64,000 nucleotides of DNA from the NCBI GenBank assembly GCA_963734965.1, contig CAVTJK010000003.1:1736001-1800000 (forward strand), given 5' to 3'. The translations under genes and the position numbers were made by a program. Below are positions 1 to 8,807 of the stretch, in pieces. The DNA comes from UBA4742 sp963734965 (lineage in GTDB: Bacteria; Actinomycetota; Acidimicrobiia; Acidimicrobiales; Acidimicrobilacustridaceae). Each line of letters begins with the position of its first letter. The first letter of the stretch is position 1. The notes beneath the pieces are model-generated. The model was not told the DNA's origin, did not search any database, and worked only from the letters and a program-made list of their open reading frames with translations.

Positions 1-435
1 GACCGGTCCGTTCGCGGTGACCCCGTGCGAGAACTCGACGATGGGGAACCGACCGGCGGCCGGCGTGGCGCCCTGGACCAGCGCCGCGGTGGCGGCCGAT
101 CCTTCGGCCGGATACAGCAGCGTGGTGACGAGGGTGCGGTCGGGGTGGGCCGGCAGCCCGCGCGCCGGGTCGGCGGCCGTCGGCCGGCTCGAGTCCACGA
201 AGGTGACGGTGCGCTCGCCGACGGCGTATGGACCCTTCGTGTCGGCGGCGCGGTCGCCGGCCGGCAGGCAGCCTGACGGCTTGCGGGCGCTCTTGCTCGT
301 CGTCGTGGCCGCCGCGCTGGGCGGGGCCAGGGCCACGGTCGCGCTCAACAGGCCGGCGGCCAGCGCGGCGGCGAGGAGCCGGCGCCCGTCGAGGAGGCGC
401 GAGCGAGACGGGTGAGTCGTGGCTGAGGTCCTCAT
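1..435 (-). CDS. Secreted alpha/beta hydrolase, N-terminal part, runs off the left edge
   Basis: The minus strand is open from an ATG at 433-435 to base 1, giving 145 codons with no stop, so the gene continues outside the window. Residues about 18-42 form a signal peptide: an arginine-rich start, a stretch of Leu and Ala, then a small-residue cleavage region. After it come a YAVG and FVDSSRP segment, a TLLYPAE segment and VEFSHG. This order matches the PAF-acetylhydrolase/dienelactone-hydrolase class of exported esterases, in which the xFSHG strand supplies the oxyanion hole. The nucleophile, Asp and His lie beyond the edge and cannot be checked. It diverges from the alcohol dehydrogenase at 519, and the 83 bases between must hold both promoters. 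The hydrolase fold is well supported; the substrate is unknown. Confidence 0.72.
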   Translation of the reverse strand, partial: MRTSATTHPSRSRLLDGRRLLAAALAAGLLSATVALAPPSAAATTTSKSARKPSGCLPAGDRAADTKGPYAVGERTVTFVDSSRPTAADPARGLPAHPDRTLVTTLLYPAEGSAATAALVQGATPAAGRFPIVEFSHGVTANGPV

Positions 436-518
436 GGCGGGCGAAGCTACCGCCGTTCTCGTCCGCACGTCGGGTCGTGGCGGCCTCGTGCTCTAATGGC
501 GGCCATGGGGGATCTGAC

Positions 519-1589
519 ATGAGAGCAGCTGTGTTGCGAAGCGCACCGGGTGACCTGACGATCGAGGAGGTCGGTGTCGCTCCAGTCGCTCCTCGCGAGG
601 TGTTGGTGCGCACCGCGGCCGCCGGGTTGTGTCACAGCGACCTGCACTTCATCGAGGGGATCTATCCGCATCCGACGCCGGCTGTGATGGGGCACGAGTC
701 GGCGGGGGTGATCGAGGCGGTCGGCGATCAGGTCACCTACCTGGCCCCCGGTGACCATGTGATCACGTGCCTGTCGATGTTCTGCGGTCAGTGCGAGTAC
801 TGCCTCACGGGGAAGACGTACCTGTGCCGCTCGCTCGACACGCGGCGCCCGGGTCGCCTCTCGATCGACGACGAGGACGCCATGCAGTTCGCCGCCCTCG
901 GTTCGTTCGCCGAGATGATGCTCGTGCACGAGAACGCCTGCGTGAAGATCCGCGAGGACATGCCTCTCGACATCGCCTCGCTCATCGGCTGCGGCGTGAT
1001 GACCGGCATCGGCGCGGCCTGGAACACGGCCCAGGTCCGGCCCGGTGACACGGTCGCCGTGGTGGGGTGCGGCGGCATCGGCCTCAACGTCGTTCAGGGC
1101 GCCTATGTAGCCGGTGCCGGGCGCATCATCGCCGTCGACATGTTGGCCGAGAAGCTCGATCTGGCCCGGCAGTTCGGGGCCACCGATGTCGTTGACGCGT
1201 CGAACGGGAACGCCGTGGCCGAGGTGATCGAGTTGACCAGCGGCGGAGTGCAGCACGCCTTCGAGGCCATCGGGCTCCGCGCCACGGCCGAGGACGCCTT
1301 CGCCATGCTCCGCCTCGACGGCACGGCCTATGTGATCGGGATGGTGCCGCCGACCGAGCGAGTGTCGGTCTCGGCTGTCGACTTCCTCTCCGAGAAGCGG
1401 ATACAGGGGGCCATGATGGGCTCGAACCGGTTCCGGGTCGACATGCCCCGCATCATCGATCTCTACCTGCAGGGCCGCATCAAGCTCGACGAGCTGGTGT
1501 CGCACCGCATCCCGCTCGACCAGATCAACGAGGGTTTCGTCGAGCTCAAGTCCGGTCAGATCGCTCGCAACGTCGTCGTCTTCGACTAG
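519..1589 (+). CDS. Zinc-dependent alcohol dehydrogenase (MDR family)
   Basis: A 356-residue medium-chain dehydrogenase that should oxidise an alcohol with NAD-type cofactor in the cytoplasm. The catalytic-zinc ligands sit in GLCHSD near residue 38 and GHE near residue 62. Four clustered cysteines with CxxCxxCx7C spacing (CGQCEYC...C) form the structural-zinc lobe, and VGCGGIGLN near residue 190 is the nucleotide-binding turn. The protein resembles class III-type and mycobacterial AdhD-like enzymes, but the substrate cannot be read from sequence. ATG at 519 was chosen because the conserved start MRAAVLR follows it directly; the frame is open further upstream without similarity. It converges on the enoyl-CoA hydratase that ends at 1596, which suggests a fatty-acid or alcohol catabolic setting. 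Confidence 0.9.
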   Translation: MRAAVLRSAPGDLTIEEVGVAPVAPREVLVRTAAAGLCHSDLHFIEGIYPHPTPAVMGHESAGVIEAVGDQVTYLAPGDHVITCLSMFCGQCEYCLTGKTYLCRSLDTRRPGRLSIDDEDAMQFAALGSFAEMMLVHENACVKIREDMPLDIASLIGCGVMTGIGAAWNTAQVRPGDTVAVVGCGGIGLNVVQGAYVAGAGRIIAVDMLAEKLDLARQFGATDVVDASNGNAVAEVIELTSGGVQHAFEAIGLRATAEDAFAMLRLDGTAYVIGMVPPTERVSVSAVDFLSEKRIQGAMMGSNRFRVDMPRIIDLYLQGRIKLDELVSHRIPLDQINEGFVELKSGQIARNVVVFD

Positions 1590-1595
1590 ATGGCG

Positions 1596-2387
1596 TCAGT
1601 CGAGGGTGACGTGCTCGCCGTCGTCGGCGTTTCGGTAGGTGTCGGCGACGCGCTGCTGGAGGGCGAGGGTCGCGCCGGCCGTCTGGCACCCGATGAACAG
1701 CTGAGCTTCGAGCCGCAGACCCTCGTCGAGCGGCAGTCGTATGCCGTCGACAAGGGCGCGCTTGGCCGCCACGAGGGCGTGGCGGGGCTGAGCGGCGATG
1801 CGACCCGCCCATTCGAGGGCGTGGTCGAGGAAGTTCTCGTCGGCCAGGACGGCCTGCACCAGGCCGATCCGCTCGGCCTCGGCGGCATCGATCACCCGGC
1901 CCGACAACACGAGATCAGCGGCCCGTCCGGGACCGATCAGGCGCGGCAGGCGCTGCGTGCCGCCACCACCGGGGATGATGCCGACGATCACTTCGGGCTG
2001 GCTGAAGTGGGCCGAGGCGGCGGCGATCCGCACCGTGCATGCCTGCATCAGCTCGCATCCCCCACCCCACGCCTGTCCGTTGACGGCGGCCACGACGACC
2101 TGGGGCATCGACTCGGCCAGGTGCATGACCCGACCCCAGCTGCCGGGATCCCCCTCTACCGGTTCACCGCGGCCCAGGCGCATGAGGTCTTCGAGGTCGG
2201 CGTGGGCGACGAAGTAGCCCTCGATGCCACCGGTGAGCACGACCACGCTCACCGCCTCGTCGTCGGCGATCTCGCTCAGCACGGCCTCGAGCTCGCTCAT
2301 GGCCGCCATGCTCATGAGGTTGCGGGGCGGTCGGGTGAAGGTCACCAGGCTGATCGCGTCCCGACGTTCGACGGTGAAGAAGGCCAT
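1596..2387 (-). CDS. Enoyl-CoA hydratase/isomerase (crotonase family)
   Basis: A 263-residue crotonase-fold protein that would hydrate or isomerise an enoyl-CoA in beta-oxidation-like pathways. Both classical catalytic glutamates are present, one in GGGCEL and one in SQPEV, followed by the IPGGGGTQRLPRLIG segment that shapes the oxyanion hole. The start is taken at the ATG at 2385-2387 (MAFFTVERRD), because the upstream extension is Arg/Pro-rich and has no family similarity. It is divergent from the dehydrogenase starting at 2417, with 29 bases between the start codons, so the two promoters overlap. The C-terminal end is seven bases from the stop of the convergent alcohol dehydrogenase. Exact substrate unknown. 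Confidence 0.9.
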   Translation of the reverse strand: MAFFTVERRDAISLVTFTRPPRNLMSMAAMSELEAVLSEIADDEAVSVVVLTGGIEGYFVAHADLEDLMRLGRGEPVEGDPGSWGRVMHLAESMPQVVVAAVNGQAWGGGCELMQACTVRIAAASAHFSQPEVIVGIIPGGGGTQRLPRLIGPGRAADLVLSGRVIDAAEAERIGLVQAVLADENFLDHALEWAGRIAAQPRHALVAAKRALVDGIRLPLDEGLRLEAQLFIGCQTAGATLALQQRVADTYRNADDGEHVTLD

Positions 2388-2416
2388 GACCGTGACGCTA
2401 ACCGAGGAGGCTGTCG

Positions 2417-3661
2417 ATGAAGGCGCTCGTGTTCGGCACGAAGGCCGAGCCCTGGTCGGCGCCACCCGGCGCTGGTCCCTTGGCCCAGAACCTCGCGGTC
2501 ACACCGGTCGCGCTCCGCGACATCCCCGACGCCCGTCCGTTGCGGCCCGACTGGCTCGTCACCCGACCGCTGCTGACGGGGATATGCGGTTCGGACTCGA
2601 AGCAGATCCTGCTCGACTTCGGCGACGGTGACAGCGACAACGCCATGAGCGGCTTCTGCTCGTTCCCCCAGGTGATGGGGCACGAGGTGGTGGCCGAGGT
2701 GGTCGAGCTCGGCCCGCAGGCAAGCGGCTTCGACGTCGGCCAGCGGGTCGTCTTGAACCCGTGGCTGTCATGTCGGCCCCGCGGCATCGAGCCGATCTGT
2801 CCAGCGTGCGCCGCCGGCGACTACAGCTTGTGCTGGAGCTTCACGAGCGGCGACATCAGCAAGGGCATCCACACCGGTGTGTCGAGCGATGCGACGGGCG
2901 GCTACGCCGAGCTGATGCCGGCGCACAGCACGATGCTGTTCGCCGTACCCGACTCGATCCCCGACGAGCAGGCCATCTTCGCCGACCCGTTCGCGGTGTC
3001 GCTGCACAGCATCACGCGTCACCCGCCTCCCGAGGGCGGCAAGGTGATCGTGTGGGGTGCAGGGTCGCTGGGATCGTGTGCGGTGGCCATCCTCCGGGCC
3101 CTGTATCCGAGCGTCGAGATCGCCGTCGTCGCTCGTTTCGACGCCCAAGCGGCGCTGGCGAGCGCCCTGGGCGCCCACAAGGTCGTGCGTCTCGGTCCAC
3201 GCGAGGAGCTGCTCGACGAGCTGGCCGCCTGGTCGGGTGGCGTGCTGCATCCGACGATGGAGGGCCTGGGTGGCCTGCCCATGTGCCACCCAGGTGGCGT
3301 CGACGTGGCCTACGACACCGTCGGCAAGCCCGAGACCTTCGAGCTCGAGGTACGCCTGCTCAAGGCCCGCGGCACGCTGGTCAAGAGCGGCGTGCACGCC
3401 CCAGGGCGATGGGAGTGGAGCCCGCTCTACTTCAAGGAGATCAGCTGGGTCGGGTCCAACGCCTTCGGCATCGAGACGGTCGACGGAGTGCGCCGGCACG
3501 GCATCGAGCACTACCTCGATCTGGTGGCCGACGGTCGCATCGATCTGAGGGCGATGCTCACCCACACCTTCGGGCTCTCGGAGTGGCGAGAAGCCTTCCT
3601 GACCATCGCCGAGCAGGAGCACACCGGGGCCATCAAGGTGGCCATCGACTCGCGTCGCTGA
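2417..3661 (+). CDS. Zinc-binding alcohol dehydrogenase, threonine-dehydrogenase-like
   Basis: A 414-residue MDR-superfamily protein, longer than a typical 340-360-residue member. ICGSD and MGHE carry the catalytic-zinc residues, and a cysteine-rich loop (CPAC ... C) near residues 115-140 probably binds structural zinc. The nucleotide-binding motif is WGAGSLGS. The extra length comes from an N-terminal stretch and from a segment containing GGLPMCHPGG between the cofactor domain and the C-terminal lobe. A GAGGAGG-type ribosome-binding site lies about 8 bases before the ATG. Its divergent neighbour is an enoyl-CoA hydratase, so an alcohol oxidation feeding CoA-thioester degradation is plausible but inferred. 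Confidence 0.85.
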   Translation: MKALVFGTKAEPWSAPPGAGPLAQNLAVTPVALRDIPDARPLRPDWLVTRPLLTGICGSDSKQILLDFGDGDSDNAMSGFCSFPQVMGHEVVAEVVELGPQASGFDVGQRVVLNPWLSCRPRGIEPICPACAAGDYSLCWSFTSGDISKGIHTGVSSDATGGYAELMPAHSTMLFAVPDSIPDEQAIFADPFAVSLHSITRHPPPEGGKVIVWGAGSLGSCAVAILRALYPSVEIAVVARFDAQAALASALGAHKVVRLGPREELLDELAAWSGGVLHPTMEGLGGLPMCHPGGVDVAYDTVGKPETFELEVRLLKARGTLVKSGVHAPGRWEWSPLYFKEISWVGSNAFGIETVDGVRRHGIEHYLDLVADGRIDLRAMLTHTFGLSEWREAFLTIAEQEHTGAIKVAIDSRR

Positions 3662-3663
3662 GC

Positions 3664-4155
3664 TCAGGCGTCGGCCACGTACCTCGGCGCGGGTGTGCCC
3701 GGGGGATGGAACACGCCCGGTTCGGCGTCGGGGTTGGCCACGCACAGCTCGCACTCGAGGCCGTCGGGATCGCGGAAGAACAGACTCAGGATGGGGCCGA
3801 AGTCGGTGACGAACTCGTCCGCGGCGCCGCGCTCGATGAGTCGACGGCGAGCCGTCTCGAAGGCATCGAGCGACGCCGCCTGCAACGCCAGGTGGTCGAT
3901 GCGGCCCCGGCCGAACATCGGGATCTGCCGGTCGGCCTCGGTGTTGTCGTCGATCTCGAACACGTTCAGCTCCGAGAAGGGACCGACATCGATGATGGTG
4001 AGGTGGACCCCGCTGGGTGCTCCTGGCGGTCCTGGTGGTCCCGGCTCGGGGCCGTCGTGGCGGACGGTCGCGTCGAAGACCTCGCGATAGAAGGTCTTGA
4101 GCCGTTCCGTGTCGTTGGTCAACGTGGCGACGTGGTTGAACCCATCGAGCAACAT
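3664..4155 (-). CDS. Glyoxalase/VOC-fold metal-dependent enzyme
   Basis: A 163-residue vicinal-oxygen-chelate protein. The first half opens with GFNHVATLTND, in which the His is the usual first metal ligand of the fold. The second half has DHLALQA and ends with FFRDPDGLECEL, the classic second-half strand whose terminal Glu is a metal ligand. This places it with glyoxalases, bleomycin-resistance proteins and ring-cleaving dioxygenases, without choosing among them. A Pro/Gly-rich loop separates the halves. A TAGAGT hexamer about 8 bases before the ATG could be its -10 box. The stop is three bases from the convergent dehydrogenase stop. Confidence 0.82.
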   Translation of the reverse strand: MLLDGFNHVATLTNDTERLKTFYREVFDATVRHDGPEPGPPGPPGAPSGVHLTIIDVGPFSELNVFEIDDNTEADRQIPMFGRGRIDHLALQAASLDAFETARRRLIERGAADEFVTDFGPILSLFFRDPDGLECELCVANPDAEPGVFHPPGTPAPRYVADA

Positions 4156-4262
4156 GACACGTCACTCTACCGACGTCCTGGTCGCAGGGCCCGTGGCCGA
4201 GGCCCGGTCCAGGCGGCTCCGGTACGGTGATCGCCGTCCGCGGACGGAGGCGACCTCGAGCC

Positions 4263-5672
4263 ATGAACACCAGGAGCGTGGTGGGGGCGATGCTCGTCGG
4301 CACGCTCCTGCTCGGCGCGTGCGGGTCGTCGGGATCGTCGAACTCGTCGGGCTTCTCAGGTCCCGGAGGGTCGAATGCCACCGGGACGACCGGCTCACCG
4401 GGAACGTCGTCCCCGGCCTCGACATCGGCGGACTGGCTCACCTACCACCACGATCCGCGTCGCAGCGGGATGGACCGGTCGTCACCCGCCGCGGGCGCGG
4501 TGAAGCAGGACTGGTCACGTTCGGTCGACGGCGTCGTCTACGCCGAACCGCTGGTCGTCGGCGACACCGTCGTCGTGGCCACCGAGAACAACACCGTGTA
4601 CGCCCTCGACGCCACGTCGGGGACGGTCAAGTGGTCGCGGCACCTGGCCAATCCCGTCGACGGCGGCAGCCTCCCGTGCGGCAACATCGACCCGAGCGGC
4701 ATCACCAGCACACCCGTCATCGATCCGGCCACCAAGACGATCTGGGTGGTCTCCTTCGAGCCTCCGACCCATCACGAGCTCTACGGCCTCGACCTGAGCG
4801 ATGGCCACGTGCGCTCGAGTCGTGCCGCCGACGCCCCGGGCGCCGACCCGAGCGTCGAGCAGGGCCGTGGCGCGCTCACCTTGGTCAACAACACCGTGTA
4901 CGTGCCCTATGGGGGGCTGTACGGCGATTGCGGCGACTACCTGGGCTGGGTGGTGGGCTTCGCCGACGCCGGCACGGGCGCTCGGCTGTCGTGGCGCGTC
5001 ACCAACGCCAAGCGCGCCGGGGTGTGGGCGCCGCCCGGACCCACCGCCGCCGGCGACGGCAGCCTGTTCGTCGCCACCGGCAACGGCGACTCGACCGATG
5101 CCGACCGGGATTCTGACGCGGTGGTGCGCCTGTCGCCGACGCTGACCGAGCTGGATTCCTTCGCCCCGCAGAGCTGGGCCCGACTCAACGACGACGACCT
5201 CGATCTGGGCACGACCTCACCGGCCCTGCTCGATGACGGCCTCGTCCTGCAGGTCGGCAAGGAGGGCATCGGCTACCTGTTGCGCTCGGATGATCTCGGC
5301 GGGGTCGGCGGCGAGGTCTTCTCGGCCCGCGTGTGCAACTCGGCCTACGGCGGTTCGGCCGTCGACGGCTCGACGGTCTACGTGTCCTGTCGTGACGGCC
5401 TGCACGAGGTCACGGTGACGGGTGGGTCCAAGCCCAGGTTCTCCGCTGTGGGCGCCGGCAACGAGCAGGTGGGTCCGCCGGTCCTCTCAGGTGGCCTGGT
5501 GTGGGCCGTGACGCGCAGCGGCCGGCTCGAAGGCCGGGACCGCAGCACGGGGGACCGCAAGTTCAACTTCACGCTCGGCTCGTTGTCGACGTCCTTCCCG
5601 ACTCTGGCCGCCTCGGCCGGCCGGCTGTTCGTGCCGGCCGGCCAGGCGGTCGTGGCCTTCAAGGGTGTCTGA
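4263..5672 (+). CDS. PQQ-type beta-propeller lipoprotein
   Basis: A 469-residue predicted lipoprotein. The signal peptide ends in a lipobox LLGAC, followed by a flexible Ser/Gly/Thr-rich linker of about 40 residues. The remainder is rich in repeats of the PQQ-like propeller type: VVVATENNTVYALDATSGTVKW is the clearest blade (quoted here only by its VYALDA-type core), with later blades around VDGSTVYVSC and VWAVTRSGRLEG. Such proteins sit on the outer face of the membrane and either bind a quinone cofactor or act as scaffolds. No cofactor ligands are obvious, so enzyme activity is not claimed. ATG at 4263 is chosen because it directly precedes the signal peptide. Confidence 0.8.
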   Translation: MNTRSVVGAMLVGTLLLGACGSSGSSNSSGFSGPGGSNATGTTGSPGTSSPASTSADWLTYHHDPRRSGMDRSSPAAGAVKQDWSRSVDGVVYAEPLVVGDTVVVATENNTVYALDATSGTVKWSRHLANPVDGGSLPCGNIDPSGITSTPVIDPATKTIWVVSFEPPTHHELYGLDLSDGHVRSSRAADAPGADPSVEQGRGALTLVNNTVYVPYGGLYGDCGDYLGWVVGFADAGTGARLSWRVTNAKRAGVWAPPGPTAAGDGSLFVATGNGDSTDADRDSDAVVRLSPTLTELDSFAPQSWARLNDDDLDLGTTSPALLDDGLVLQVGKEGIGYLLRSDDLGGVGGEVFSARVCNSAYGGSAVDGSTVYVSCRDGLHEVTVTGGSKPRFSAVGAGNEQVGPPVLSGGLVWAVTRSGRLEGRDRSTGDRKFNFTLGSLSTSFPTLAASAGRLFVPAGQAVVAFKGV

Positions 5673-5686
5673 GCCCGTCGACGCCC

Positions 5687-7174
5687 TCAGGCGGCCGGGC
5701 CGGTGGCCAGGGTGATGGTGGCGGTGTGGGTCTGACCTGACGAGTCGGTCCATCCGATGCTCACCTTGTCGCCCGGGTGGTGCTTCTGCGTCAGGGCGGT
5801 GAGGGCGTCGGGCGTCGAGACGCTCGATCCGTCGAACGAGGTGATGGTGTCGCCCTGCTGGAGCCCGGCCTTGTCGGCGGGCGAGCCCTGGACGACATCG
5901 GCGACCTGGGCCCCCGAGCTGGTGGCCGAGCCCGAGGAGTTGCCGTTGGCGCTGCCGTTGCCACCGAAGAAGCCCGAGCCGCCCGTCGGGTCCGCTCCGG
6001 CCTTCGTGACCTGCACGCCGAGGAAGGCGTTGGGGCCGATGTGGATGGTGGCGCTGGCCTTGCCCTGCTGGATCTGCTTGGCGATCGAAAGCGCCTTGTT
6101 GATCGGGATGGCGTAGCCGGTGCTGTTCTGCGCCATGTACTGGTTGGTGCTCGAGGCCGCGGTGTCGATGCCGATGACCTGGCCCTTGGCGCTCACCATG
6201 GGTCCACCCGAGTCGCCGGCCACGATGGCGGCGTCGGTCTGCAGCAGGCCGGTGAGCTGCTCGGCGTTCGAGCCGTTCTCATCGCTGGCCGTGATCGACT
6301 GGTTGAGGTCGGTGATCGTGCCGGTGACCACGCTCGGCGCCCCGCCGGTGCCCCCGGCGTTGCCGATGGCGATGATCGAGTCACCGCGAGCCACCGTCGA
6401 GGAGTCGCCAGTCGGAACCGTGGTCAGCCCCGACGCGCCCTGGAGGTGCAGCACGGCGATGTCAGCGGTGACGTCGGTGCCCACCACCGTCGCGGTGTAG
6501 GTCTTGCCCGTGGTCACGATGGTGGCCGTGATCGAGGTGGCCCCGTCGATGACGTGGTTGTTGGTGAGGACGTCACCGTTGGCCGTGATGACCATGCCGG
6601 TGCCGGCGGCGGCGGCCTGCTGGTAGCCCAGCTTGGTGTCGATGTCGACGACGCCGGCCGAGACCTTGGCGGCGATGGACGAGACGGCGCCGCTGCCGAG
6701 GCTGCTGGTGCCGCCGCTGCTGTTGTTGGCACCGTTCGAGTTGGACGACCCGTTGCCGCCGAAGGGCGTGCTGGGCTGGGCCGGGGTGGCGGCGGGGTTC
6801 TGGCTGGACGCCGACTTGGTCTGCAGGGTGTTCTCGACCCCGGACTTGACCAGGACGGCGGCGAGGATGAGGACGGTGGCCGCCACCAGGCCCCCGACGA
6901 AGGCGAGGACGTGGTGCTGGCGGGTCGACGGGGCCACCGGTTCGGCGGCGGGGGCCGGAGTCGGGCTCCCGGTGAAGGGGTACTGCTGCGGGTTGCCGTA
7001 CGGGGGAGTCCAGCCCTGGGGCGGCGGAGTCCAGCCGTAGGCCGGCGCGGTCGCCGACCAGTTGCCGGGCGCCGGCGGCGTCGGGGGGAGTTGGTTGGTC
7101 TCGGGCGCGACCCATCCGGCTGGACCGGACGCGTTGGGGTCGTACTGGGGCGGCTGAGGCGGCAGATCGCTCAT
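5687..7174 (-). CDS. Membrane-anchored HtrA/DegP-type serine protease with PDZ domain
   Basis: A 495-residue envelope protease. Residues 1-85 are a Pro/Gln/Tyr-rich cytoplasmic region, residues about 88-110 are one transmembrane helix, and a Gly/Ser/Asn-rich linker follows. The trypsin-like domain has a complete triad: His207 in NNHVID, Asp238 in ADIAVL and Ser322 in GDSGGP. The C-terminal 100 residues form a PDZ domain (LGVQVT ... GSPADKAGLQQGD). This architecture is typical of actinobacterial HtrA/PepD proteins, which degrade misfolded proteins outside the membrane. ATG at 7174 (MSDLPPQ) fits the family; the longer frame upstream does not. A 155-base gap separates it from the cytochrome gene upstream, so it probably has its own promoter. 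Confidence 0.93.
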   Translation of the reverse strand: MSDLPPQPPQYDPNASGPAGWVAPETNQLPPTPPAPGNWSATAPAYGWTPPPQGWTPPYGNPQQYPFTGSPTPAPAAEPVAPSTRQHHVLAFVGGLVAATVLILAAVLVKSGVENTLQTKSASSQNPAATPAQPSTPFGGNGSSNSNGANNSSGGTSSLGSGAVSSIAAKVSAGVVDIDTKLGYQQAAAAGTGMVITANGDVLTNNHVIDGATSITATIVTTGKTYTATVVGTDVTADIAVLHLQGASGLTTVPTGDSSTVARGDSIIAIGNAGGTGGAPSVVTGTITDLNQSITASDENGSNAEQLTGLLQTDAAIVAGDSGGPMVSAKGQVIGIDTAASSTNQYMAQNSTGYAIPINKALSIAKQIQQGKASATIHIGPNAFLGVQVTKAGADPTGGSGFFGGNGSANGNSSGSATSSGAQVADVVQGSPADKAGLQQGDTITSFDGSSVSTPDALTALTQKHHPGDKVSIGWTDSSGQTHTATITLATGPAA

Positions 7175-7329
7175 GAAATGGGCTCCGAGGGGTCGAGTAG
7201 CGGGCCTGGAGGTGACCGTCGGAAGGACACTTACCGCACCGGACATAAAGCCAGGTTCACGTGACCAGGGTGTCACGTCGTGACCGTCGACATCCTCGGG
7301 ACTCCCTGAGAGTCTCCTGAGAAGGGGAC

Positions 7330-7959
7330 CTAGGGCCGCGGGTCGGCCTGCTGCACCGCCTTGAGCTGCGTCGCCGTGAACGGCAGCGGGGCACACCCGT
7401 GGTCCTGCTCACAGACCGAGTCGAACTGGGCCTCGGCCTGGCCGTGACAGCTGGCGCAGTTGCCCCCGAACCGGTTCACGACCTGGCTCCCGCCTCGGTT
7501 GAGGATGGTCGTGCCCGAGCTCGAGACAGCGAGGCTGAAGAACTCCCAGTCGTGGGTGGCCGGATCGAATCCGGCCTGCCGCTTGACCATGGCTTCGGTC
7601 GGGATGAGCTGGATGACCGTACCGACCGGGTAGGTGCCGCCCTTCGGGTTGTCGGCCACGGCCAGCGCCTGTTTCAGGTGCCCGAGCCGGTTGGCGATGA
7701 AGAACCCGCGCACCGGCGTCATGTGCTTGAGGCTGACGAAGTCGGCGGCCTGCATGTCGAGGTCCGGCGACGACGCGGTCGTCGTGGTCGCCTGGGTCGG
7801 TTTGGTCGCCGCGATCGGGTCGACCTTCGAGGACGAGCACGCCGCCAGCACGGCGACGCACAGGGGAAGGGCGACCAGACCGACTCGCAGAGGGGACAGT
7901 CCTCGTCTCACCCCCGCCACTACGGAACGGCTGGGGCTTCGGTTCAAGGGCCGCGTCAC
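7330..7959 (-). CDS. Cytochrome P460-family lipoprotein with one c-type haem site
   Basis: A 209-residue exported lipoprotein: an Arg-rich N-terminus, hydrophobic segment and lipobox VLAAC, then a Thr-rich linker. The body matches the cytochrome P460 fold (YPVGTVIQLIPTEAM, HDWEFFSL) and carries a single haem-attachment motif CASCH close to the C-terminus, followed by a conserved CEQDHGC. P460 proteins oxidise small nitrogen compounds or accept electrons. The start codon overlaps the stop of the upstream short-chain dehydrogenase by four bases (ATGA), so the two are translationally coupled. The role of that pairing is unknown. Confidence 0.8.
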   Translation of the reverse strand: MTRPLNRSPSRSVVAGVRRGLSPLRVGLVALPLCVAVLAACSSSKVDPIAATKPTQATTTTASSPDLDMQAADFVSLKHMTPVRGFFIANRLGHLKQALAVADNPKGGTYPVGTVIQLIPTEAMVKRQAGFDPATHDWEFFSLAVSSSGTTILNRGGSQVVNRFGGNCASCHGQAEAQFDSVCEQDHGCAPLPFTATQLKAVQQADPRP

Positions 7960-8768
7960 GAAGGAGGCGAGTCGGGCCCAGACTGCTGACGCACGAACTC
8001 GGCGGTGCCGCGCAGGAAGCCCTCGATGTCGCTGGCCTTGCCGACGGCGAACTCCTTGAAGTACTCGGGCACGTAGATCTCGAGCACGCCGCGGTCGAGG
8101 GCACCGAGGACGGCCGTGACCAGCTCGTCGACGGTGATGAACTCGACGGGAGCGGTGAAGGGATCGTTGTCGGGGAGCGTGAACAGCTCGGTGTCGACCA
8201 CGCCCGGATAGACGACGAGGACCCGCACTCCTGTGTCCCAGAGGTCGACCGCCATCGACTCGCTGAAAACGGTCAGGGCCGCTTTCGAGGCGGCGTACGC
8301 GGACTCACCGGGAGGCGAGAGGGTCGCCGCCACCGACGACAGGTTGACGATGCGGCCCGCACCTCGCTCGAGCATCTGGGGCAGCAACGCAAGGGTGAGT
8401 CGGACCGGCGCGAGGTAGTTGACGGCCATCACGTTGGCCACGGTGGCGGGATCGAGGGCGCTGACGTGGCGGCGCTTGGGGATGCCGGCGTTGTTGATCA
8501 ACATGTCGACCCCGCCCATGGCTTCGACCGCATCGCGAGCCAGCCCGTCGACCTGATCCTCGTCAGCCAGATCGACGACGAACGTGTGGACGCCGACACC
8601 GTGAGCCCGGCAACGGGCGGCCACGGCCTCGAGCCGATCGGCCCGACGCGCCGCCAGCGCCACGTTGGCCCCGGCTGCGGCCAGGCCCTCGGCCAGGCCG
8701 GCGCCGATGCCCGACGACGCGCCGGTCACGACGACGTTGCTCCCCTTGACGGTCCAGGTATCGGTCAC
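7956..8768 (-). CDS. Short-chain dehydrogenase/reductase (SDR)
   Basis: A 270-residue classical SDR. The nucleotide-binding motif TGASSGIG occupies residues about 15-22, NNAG is near residue 93, the catalytic Ser is in VNLSSVAA, and the YAASK motif follows with the usual 12-14 residue spacing. NAD(P)-dependent reduction or oxidation of a carbonyl/alcohol is expected; the substrate is not determinable. It is the first gene of a two-gene unit with the cytochrome P460 lipoprotein. It is divergent from the amine oxidase at 8808, with a 39-base shared promoter region. Confidence 0.9.
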   Translation of the reverse strand: MTDTWTVKGSNVVVTGASSGIGAGLAEGLAAAGANVALAARRADRLEAVAARCRAHGVGVHTFVVDLADEDQVDGLARDAVEAMGGVDMLINNAGIPKRRHVSALDPATVANVMAVNYLAPVRLTLALLPQMLERGAGRIVNLSSVAATLSPPGESAYAASKAALTVFSESMAVDLWDTGVRVLVVYPGVVDTELFTLPDNDPFTAPVEFITVDELVTAVLGALDRGVLEIYVPEYFKEFAVGKASDIEGFLRGTAEFVRQQSGPDSPPS

Positions 8769-8796
8769 GCCGCGGCAGCGTACGGGCGAAGGTCAG

Positions 8797-8802
8797 TATC
8801 GT
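8797..8802 (+). promoter_or_regulatory. Candidate -10 box of a leaderless promoter (amine oxidase)
   Basis: TATCGT lies five bases before the GTG at 8808, the distance expected if transcription starts at the start codon. No ribosome-binding site is visible. The arrangement recurs at several genes in this window and is common in Actinobacteria. Confidence 0.4.
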
Positions 8803-8807
8803 CCACT

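Noticed and set aside
447..1505. 352-residue frame on the minus strand
   Set aside because: Antisense shadow of the alcohol dehydrogenase; His/Asp/Arg-rich and without family similarity.
5777..7264. 495-residue frame on the plus strand
   Set aside because: Antisense of the HtrA protease; long only because high-GC DNA has few stops in that frame.
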